A DNA stretch of 64,000 nucleotides. It comes from Alternaria dauci. Lineage: Eukaryota; Ascomycota; Dothideomycetes; Pleosporales; Pleosporaceae. The stretch lies in assembly GCF_042100115.1 (NCBI RefSeq), contig NC_091278.1, positions 1,178,001 to 1,242,000 of the forward strand. Reading direction: 5' to 3'. Below the pieces are notes generated by a model. That model ran no database searches and had not been told where the DNA came from. It saw nothing but the letters and a program-made list of their open reading frames with translations. Of the stretch, positions 58,291 to 64,000 are shown piece after piece. Position 1 is the stretch's first letter. Each line of letters opens with the position of its first letter. Position numbers and translations under genes: made by a program.

Positions 58291-59325
58291 ATGTTGTCCA
58301 AAGTCGCCGCTATCGCGTTGATGCTGTCGGCCGCAACCGCATCTCCTACTTTCCGCGCACGCCAGGACGACAAGTGCGTGGTTGCCTACGACGCATGTGT
58401 CGCTGCGGGCACTGCTGAAGTCATTTGCTCATGCGACCGAACCACTTGCTACGGTGAGGACGCTGCTCGCATCCGCGAATGGTGCGCCTCCCAGATTGCT
58501 GCCCTGCCCAAGTCGACTTCAGCTCCTACTGCAGTCGCTACAAGCATTCCTGGCGGCTGCAACCCGGCTCATCCAGGTTCATGCCCATCTTCGTACTTTG
58601 ATACTACAACTGCTCCAGCTGCGTCTTTCACACCGATCCCTGGCATTCCCGGCGGCTGCAACCCAGCTCACCCAGGCTCATGCCCCTCTTCTTACTTTGA
58701 TACTACTGCTGCTGCTTCTGCCGCTGCCTTCACACCGATCCCTGGCATTCCCGGCGGCTGCAACCCAGCTCACCCAGGCTCATGCCCCTCTTCTTACTTT
58801 GATACGACCACCAAGTCGCCCGCCGCGACCTTCACATCCATCCCTGGCATTCCCGGAGGTTGCAACCCTGCCCACCCTGGATCGTGCCCTACACCATCCG
58901 CCGTCGCTTCCCCTGTTGCAACAGCAGCACCCGGCTCCAGCCCCAAGCTCGTCGAGGGTAAGACCTGGACCATTGCAAACCTGACCCGTTACTGCATTGA
59001 GGGCAACACCGGCTGCGACTACAACTTTGCTGTTATCGCAGACGGCAAGACCGAGCGCTGCACTGTTATCCGCATGCCGGTCTCCGACGCTGCTACCGAG
59101 AGCTGGGCCAACCAGCCATGCACCACTGGATCTGACTTGACCATCTCTTGGGGATACGTTGCGGAGCCCGCTCCTGCTTTCGCTGTCGTTACAGTCAACA
59201 AGGGTGCTGAGGTTGCTTGGTTCGGTGTGTCGGACATCAATGGCGGAGAAGTCTCTCCTAGCAGCCCGTTCGGCTCTGGTGACTTTGGCACCCTTCCTGC
59301 CTCGCCTGTATACACCTACAACTAA
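58291..59325 (+). CDS. Secreted Cys-rich protein with four tandem repeats and a C-terminal beta-domain
   Basis: An intronless 344-residue protein. A clear signal peptide ([19 protein letters not shown], cleavage near 18) is followed by a six-cysteine N-terminal unit (C29, C36, C46, C48, C53, C65). Four copies of a Pro/Gly repeat ([21 protein letters not shown]; starts near 86, 119, 153 and 187, the last shortened) come next. The C-terminal domain (about 223-344) begins [23 protein letters not shown] and ends with [11 protein letters not shown]. This last domain resembles, by eye, small secreted elicitor proteins of plant-associated fungi described as hypersensitive-response inducers; that similarity is unproven. 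A role at the cell wall or host interface is plausible. Strong codon bias and a TATA element suggest high expression. Confidence 0.8.
   Translation: MLSKVAAIALMLSAATASPTFRARQDDKCVVAYDACVAAGTAEVICSCDRTTCYGEDAARIREWCASQIAALPKSTSAPTAVATSIPGGCNPAHPGSCPSSYFDTTTAPAASFTPIPGIPGGCNPAHPGSCPSSYFDTTAAASAAAFTPIPGIPGGCNPAHPGSCPSSYFDTTTKSPAATFTSIPGIPGGCNPAHPGSCPTPSAVASPVATAAPGSSPKLVEGKTWTIANLTRYCIEGNTGCDYNFAVIADGKTERCTVIRMPVSDAATESWANQPCTTGSDLTISWGYVAEPAPAFAVVTVNKGAEVAWFGVSDINGGEVSPSSPFGSGDFGTLPASPVYTYN
58546..58896 (+). repeat. Coding tandem repeats, four units of about 100 bp
   Basis: The sequence GGCGGCTGCAACCC recurs at about 58552, 58651, 58753 and, with changes (GGAGGTTGCAACCC), at 58855. Units two and three are almost identical over more than 60 bp, which implies recent duplication or homogenisation. 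Confidence 0.9.
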
Positions 59326-59551
59326 AAGCATTTGATTATGAACCACGAGGGGAGGATGATAGATCTAATGTAATGTGGAAATGGAAGTTAATGTAATAGC
59401 TCTTAGAATATAGATTAGCAATTCAAGCGCATCATAGAGATGTCTTTGTGTCTTACCATCCTGGGACTACTGTCCGAATCGAAAGTGAAGATGAGCGCAA
59501 ACACGGACCGCTTTGCTCCTGTTGAGTATAGACCGTGGTATTGTGGTAAGA

Positions 59552-61853
59552 TCACATTGTGTTGTTCCCGGAAGTCACAAAATTCGTATTTGTGTCACCA
59601 GTATCCCGCAAGTCAAGAAGAAAATCATCCAAAGTGGACCAATTCATCTGTTCGGGAAACTCAAAAGACGCCAGGTCCGTTACGTCGTCTGGCGGACCCA
59701 GACTAGCATTGAAGTCGGCCCAGTCGAAAGAATCCGCATCAGTTGCGTTGAGTAGCTCTTCAGTTTGATCCTTGTTGGTGCTTTCTTCGTTCCCCCAAGC
59801 CATTTTCGGCAAGGCTGTGTCGGGGATGGTGGAATTGGTCTGATTCGGAAGACGGCGTTGTTGCTGGCGTCGACGTATAAGCTCAATGAAGCGAGGCTCA
59901 GGAGTACATGGCGCACCCTGCGCTGCTTTGTAGGCACCCCAGGCTTTGATCGTGAGGTTGTCAACAGCGATAGGAAGCGCTCGTTTCGAGAGGTCCTTGT
60001 CGAGACTGGGGTGGAAAGTATAGCTCTTTTCAACTTCTGCCCAAGCCTCGTCTACCCTCTCTCCTTCGGTCCGGTGACGAAGCTCAGAGATGAGGTATAT
60101 TAAAGCCTTCCATTGGAAATTTTGGTTGATATGCCACCTAAAGCCACGCAACTCCTTCGTAGTGTATGCTAGGTTCTGTGAAACTGAAACTTGGAGAGCC
60201 AGATCGAATAGTATGTCCTTTTCTTTCGACGATATACCAACGTTGTAGGAATCGGTGCTGTGAGCCATGAACCTCATCATGAAAAGGACAGACTGGGCGA
60301 AATGCATACATAGTAGGTGCCAAGGTATGGACGGGTCGCAATAACATAGGAATTTCCGCTGGAAGACGTTTTCGAGTTCGTTAATGGCTTGTTCTTTGAT
60401 AGCCACTGGTACAGCGCTTGTACTGAGTCGGTGCCAAAGGCCATCAAAAGTTGTATGGTTTTCCGCTGATCGCTTGAGGAAATCCCCAGCGTGGCATCGA
60501 ATGAGGAAAAACATCATCTCGGTAGCGCCATCACGCTCCTTGGGCATCTCCTTCATTCCCGGGAATAGGTCACCGTCATTGATGTTGGATGGCATTCCCA
60601 CATCGCCTCGAAGGATCATACCAGATGTGCCCGTCCCAGCGAGCTTCTGGGAAGAGCCTTCGAGCACCATAATCTGCCACCAGAGGCGCCTACGGATCTC
60701 TGCTTCAAATGGCGGTAGCCGTAGGATGTCACCATCACGATGAAGACCAATACGTTGGCCAATCCTTTGCGCGATACCAGAAAACATCCAGATCACTCTG
60801 GCGTCGTAGTCCTGGAGAGACAGCTGTCATGCATTAGCATTCAAAATGGACTTTCAATATCATTGTCCACAGACTTACAACGAACATGGTGAAAGATTGT
60901 AGCAGCATGACACTGGAGCTTCTCAAGAAGTTTGCATTGGCCAACGCATGCTGAGCACCTCGTCGAAATCGTTGAGTTGCTATGTCTTTCGGCTCTCCTA
61001 GTATTGACAGGCATTCAGTATCCTCTAGCGCCTCCACAGTTATACAGTAGATAGCAAATAGAAGGGCTTCGGTATCGCGGGGAAGAGCATGTAGATTATC
61101 ACTTGCGTCTAAGATGAGCTGCTGGGTCGTTGGGGCGTGGAAAATCTTGACCAGCGGGTGAATGTATTCGAGATAGCTTTGCCACAATTTAAGAATCTGG
61201 ACCGGGTTCGGGTGTATAGATAGAAGATTGCTCGATGTTGAGTGCACACCCATGAGCAATGCGGCGCCGTCCGTGGCTGATGGAGATAGTGAGACATCGT
61301 AACTACCGCCGGACACTTCATCGTCGGACGACTCATCCAGGATGTCCTTGGATTCCCGAAATTCGGCCTCGAAGCATGTCCACAATCCATTCTCCAAGTA
61401 TCGCGATTTACCCTCTTCCAGCACGAGGACACCAACTTCGGATGCCACCTGTGCTTTGCGCGCTCGCCTAGGCCCATGTGGTTCCAGGAAACCATCGAAC
61501 CCAGTCACCAGCTCTTCACCATGTGTGGCCTTCGCATAGTGTTGCTTGACCAGATCCTCTGGCTCCACTCCGAGTTGACGGAGCGCGTCTTCGTACACGC
61601 GTAGCCTGGTAGCTACGTCGATTTCGCGCACGCCTTTCTTTCTTCTTCGAGCTGGTGGCGGGGCCTTGTAAACACATCGAATCCGGATCTTGGTGCAGTT
61701 CGCACAACCATCCGGCCGCCTATCGCATTTGACTTTTCGTTGAGCACAGAGTACACACGAGAAGCTCTTGTGTGTCGGTCGCTCCTGGGTAGTGGTATCG
61801 ACAGAGTGAGAGGATGCTTCTAAAGGGGCATCAGAAGGCGCTAAGACGACCAT
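59552..61853 (-). CDS. Zn2Cys6 transcription factor with fungal-specific regulatory domain
   Basis: Two exons, 60879-61853 (325 codons) and 59552-60823 (423 codons plus stop), with a 55-bp intron (GTAAGT..TGACAG), give 748 residues. The DNA-binding binuclear cluster has C33-x2-C36-x6-C43-x6-C50-x2-C53-x6-C60 and a following basic linker (PPPARRRKKG) and helix (RLRVYEDALRQL). The middle homology region spans the splice: LWQSYLEYIHPLVKIFHAPT, LLQSFTMFV joined to LSLQDYDARVIW, then GIAQRIGQRIGLHRDG and EIRRRLWWQIMVLE. The C-terminus is acidic and Asn/Asp-rich (FDWADFNASLGPPDD), suiting activation. It is a nuclear regulator; its target pathway cannot be inferred because no biosynthetic cluster adjoins it. 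Confidence 0.92.
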
Positions 61854-62215
61854 CTTGACAGGCGACGATGTCGCGTGACTCTACATGCTCATACAATGTG
61901 CAGTCACTATGCAGAAGTACAGTCAGATGCGACGAAGACGCGGTGCGCGAAGCAGAACGACCCAAGGGCTTACTCATTCATACGCTAGACGGTGTCGCCA
62001 TCCAGGGGGCCTTAAATCCGCTCGCGCGTGGACTCGGGAGTAAGCGCAGCTGCAATTCCAAACACTCAAAACTTATGACATCCGCGCCATCCAGCAAGTA
62101 TATGAGACCACAACGATTCGTGTCTTAGTCCGCCACATCAAACCGTAGGAGATAAACAATACTAGTATGATACTCATGATCGCAACATCGTTCATACATG
62201 ATGTTAGCGCACCAA
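61854..62215. other. Short intergenic stretch
   Basis: Between the start of the Zn2Cys6 gene and the 3' end of the GNAT gene, both on the minus strand. No credible frame apart from a featureless plus-strand one at 61868-62128. Confidence 0.45.
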
Positions 62216-63024
62216 TCATGTCAATGCTCGGGGAGCCTACAAACAACGCAACAAAGATGGATGGTGAGATTGGCGTGGTTTATCTTGTTTTCTCTCTTAA
62301 TGACTATTACTGCTTTGCAGGTCGTAACATAAGCTACCACGATATTAGACATGTTGCAAACCAGATGCCGACTCAAAAAGGGACTTACGATAAAATTCAT
62401 CTGTTCCTTTCCACCCCACTGTCTCAGATCAATACCCACCTCTTTGACAGGCCGAAAGCCATGGCGCGCATACATCGGCGCCCCCATGGAACTGGCTTCG
62501 AGAAAAGCCTCGACACCCGCCTCGTCCGCCTTCTCACAGCCCCATCGTACCAGCATGCTCCCGGCTCCTCTTCTCTCATGGGCTGGGAGTGTGACTAGCG
62601 TATCCAGCACGTAGTAGGGTCTGTTGCCTAGAATCTCCCGCTTGTTCGAGTTGAACAAAGTGAACAGGCTCGTGAAGAGCTCTGGGTCACTCTCGTCATA
62701 CGGTTCTGGGACGGCGAAGCCAGCCTCTACCTCTTCCCAAGTACGTTCCTTTGCGCCTTCTTCTTTTGGCTTGACGTAGCGCCAGCGTGCACCAGCGACC
62801 ATTTCACCGGTTGACGTATCGATACACTTGAGGAAGAGAATGCCCTTGTTGGTTATACCATCACGTATATCTTCCGTTACTTTGTCGAGCGTCTTCTGAG
62901 ACGGTTCGCCCCGAGAATAGAGGATGTTGTTAATGGTAGGGCGAAAAACCTCGTGCCGAATACGCATGTATTGCTCTGCTTCCTCAGGTTTGAGAAGCGA
63001 AATCGCAAGGGTTGGATCTGGCAT
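62216..63024 (-). CDS. GNAT-family N-acetyltransferase
   Basis: The main exon, 62389-63024 (212 codons), holds the whole GNAT fold: N-terminal ISLLKPEEAEQYMRIRHEVF, the strand pair GILFLKCIDTSTGEMVAGARWRYV, then YYVLDTLVTLPAHERRGAGSMLVRWGCEKADEAG, which is the acetyl-CoA loop (R-R-G-A-G-S), and FLEASSMGAPMYARHGFRPVKEV. It ends EQMNFI. A consensus donor (GTAAGT) follows at 62388. A GTAG acceptor at 62237 would add only APRALT before a stop at 62216; if unspliced, the frame runs to 62221. The 3' end is therefore uncertain. Substrate unknown; small-molecule or peptide amines are typical. Confidence 0.83.
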
Positions 63025-63713
63025 GGTACCGGTTGCTTGGACGTGGAGAGGATCAGAGGTGTGGAGTGAGAGAGACGGGTTACGACTACGAATATGGTTC
63101 TCGACTGTGAAACGTGTGACAACACTAGAGGCACCTCAAGACATGGAATCTGCTTATATACCCACCTGTCTGCCTTGAGCAGAGTCATAAGCCTTGCCCA
63201 GTTGAGTATCGCCCGGGATGCGCGTCGGAATCGGAATAGTCAGCCAATGGCAGTCCGAAGCATGTTGCTCAAGAGAATGTACGATTCTCTGAACCCACTG
63301 TTCAGGGTGCTGTAATTCTCATTCCGTACACCTGATGTAAAAGGGCGGAGTTGGTCGCTCCAGACTGCATACTGTGTAGGTCCTGATAGACGACTTCCTG
63401 CGGTTAGAGCGTGTCAAAATGCGGGGTTGGGTAATAGACTGCAAAAGGCCGACTTATTGAGCATGGTCCTGACCTCAGTAGCAATTGACGTGATACGCTC
63501 ATCATACTGCTGAAAATTGTTCCGATCCTGAGGTACTTGCTTGTTGCTGGGAAATGGGTGCATGTCAAGCTGTGCGTGGTTGCGGATCAGAGGTGCTGGC
63601 TGCGGAGCTTCGCCTATCTTTGCCGCATACCAGGGCTATCCCTGCAACAATTTCTCCCTCAGTTTTGCGATGGCGCGCCAGCAGCTCTCTCTGCACATCC
63701 ACGATAAACCGCA
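63025..63713. other. Divergent promoter region
   Basis: About 690 bp upstream of both the GNAT gene (minus) and the acidic-protein gene (plus). A TATA element faces the GNAT gene. Other frames here lack features. Confidence 0.5.
63153..63160 (-). promoter_or_regulatory. TATA box of the GNAT gene
   Basis: TATATAAG on the minus strand, about 130 bp upstream of the start codon at 63024. The motif is close to consensus and the distance is usual for fungal TATA-containing genes. Confidence 0.5.
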
Positions 63714-64000
63714 ATGGCGCCCGTAAAGACGACTCCACACAAATCCGGTGGCCACCAGCGCTACGCACCCGAGAAGACGAAAAATCCAGCGCGCTTCCAG
63801 CCCGAGCTCCAAGGCGACGACGATGCAAATGCAGGCGCACTGCAGCCGGTGAAGGAACCGCAAGAAGACGACTTTGAAGGTTTCGGCACAGAGGACGAAG
63901 CTGGGGAATATGGCGCTCAGGACGAAGACAGCGATGCGGACAGCGTGGACATTCAGACGGAGCCAAAGCAGGAAAAGCCTGTCTTGCCCAAGGATGCTGA
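63714..64000 (+). CDS. Acidic protein, 5' end only
   Basis: An open frame from the ATG at 63714 (CCGCAATGGCG) to the window edge. The visible 95 residues begin with a basic stretch (MAPVKTTPHKSGGHQRYAPEKTK), then turn strongly acidic (DDFEGFGTEDEAGEYGAQDEDSD). A basic start and acidic tract are common in nucleolar, ribosome-biogenesis and chromatin proteins, but no family can be named from this part. Confidence 0.6.
   Translation, partial: MAPVKTTPHKSGGHQRYAPEKTKNPARFQPELQGDDDANAGALQPVKEPQEDDFEGFGTEDEAGEYGAQDEDSDADSVDIQTEPKQEKPVLPKDA

Noticed and set aside
1..64000. tRNA genes and CRISPR arrays
   Set aside because: T-loop-like TTCGA strings were checked (for example near 19853 and 19934) but lack paired stems. 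No spaced direct repeats of CRISPR type exist, and none would be expected in a fungus.

Overview
This window looks like nuclear DNA of a filamentous ascomycete fungus, most likely a Dothideomycete (Pleosporales-like). The evidence is eukaryotic gene structure (short introns of about 50-185 bp with GT..AG ends, single genes with their own flanks, no operons) and gene types typical of that group: a fungal acetyl-CoA carboxylase of about 2,280 residues, a Zn2Cys6 regulator, a Pro/Gly/Tyr-rich annexin, a NudE protein, a PFA5-type palmitoyltransferase, an OCH1-family GT32 enzyme, and secreted cysteine-rich proteins. The class-level placement is inference; no database search was possible. Exon junctions were rebuilt by hand from splice sites, reading phase and family similarity.

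Layout. 1-3.3 kb: the 5' end of a secreted protein (minus), a mannosyl-3-phosphoglycerate synthase (minus) and a possible small cysteine-containing protein (minus). 4-8.5 kb: an SLC25 carrier with a LEA-like tail (plus) and NudE (plus). 10.8-18 kb: the five-exon ACC1 gene (plus). 18.7-19.3 kb: a small ABM/dimeric-barrel protein (plus). 19.3-27.7 kb: about 8.4 kb with no supportable gene. 27.7-29.3 kb: a TALE-type homeobox gene (plus). 29.3-36.3 kb: mostly non-coding, with a possible 45-residue membrane microprotein and the PFA5-like gene (minus). 36.3-42.7 kb: three small zinc-ribbon-like genes and an arrestin-like adaptor (all plus). 42.8-48.8 kb: annexin (minus), a Pro/Ser/His-rich protein (plus) and the GT32 enzyme (minus). 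51.6-59.3 kb: a two-exon gene whose intron carries a strong hairpin (minus), a PGAP4-like glycosyltransferase (plus), a four-exon peroxiredoxin-like gene (minus), a two-exon orphan (minus) and a secreted tandem-repeat protein (plus). 59.5-64 kb: a Zn2Cys6 regulator (minus), a GNAT acetyltransferase (minus) and the start of an acidic protein (plus).

How the genes work together. There is no biosynthetic or defence cluster; most genes are housekeeping or trafficking functions. Loose themes are glycan and sugar chemistry (GT55, GT32, PGAP4-like), membrane trafficking (PFA5, arrestin, annexin, NudE) and secreted proteins that could act at a host interface. The most unusual sequence signal is in the intron at 52750-52894. 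It has an 18-bp inverted repeat, and a 10-nt stretch in the hairpin loop is perfectly complementary to the 5' splice site, so a pseudoknot that controls splicing is possible.

No tRNA, rRNA, CRISPR array, intact transposon or viral element was recognised.
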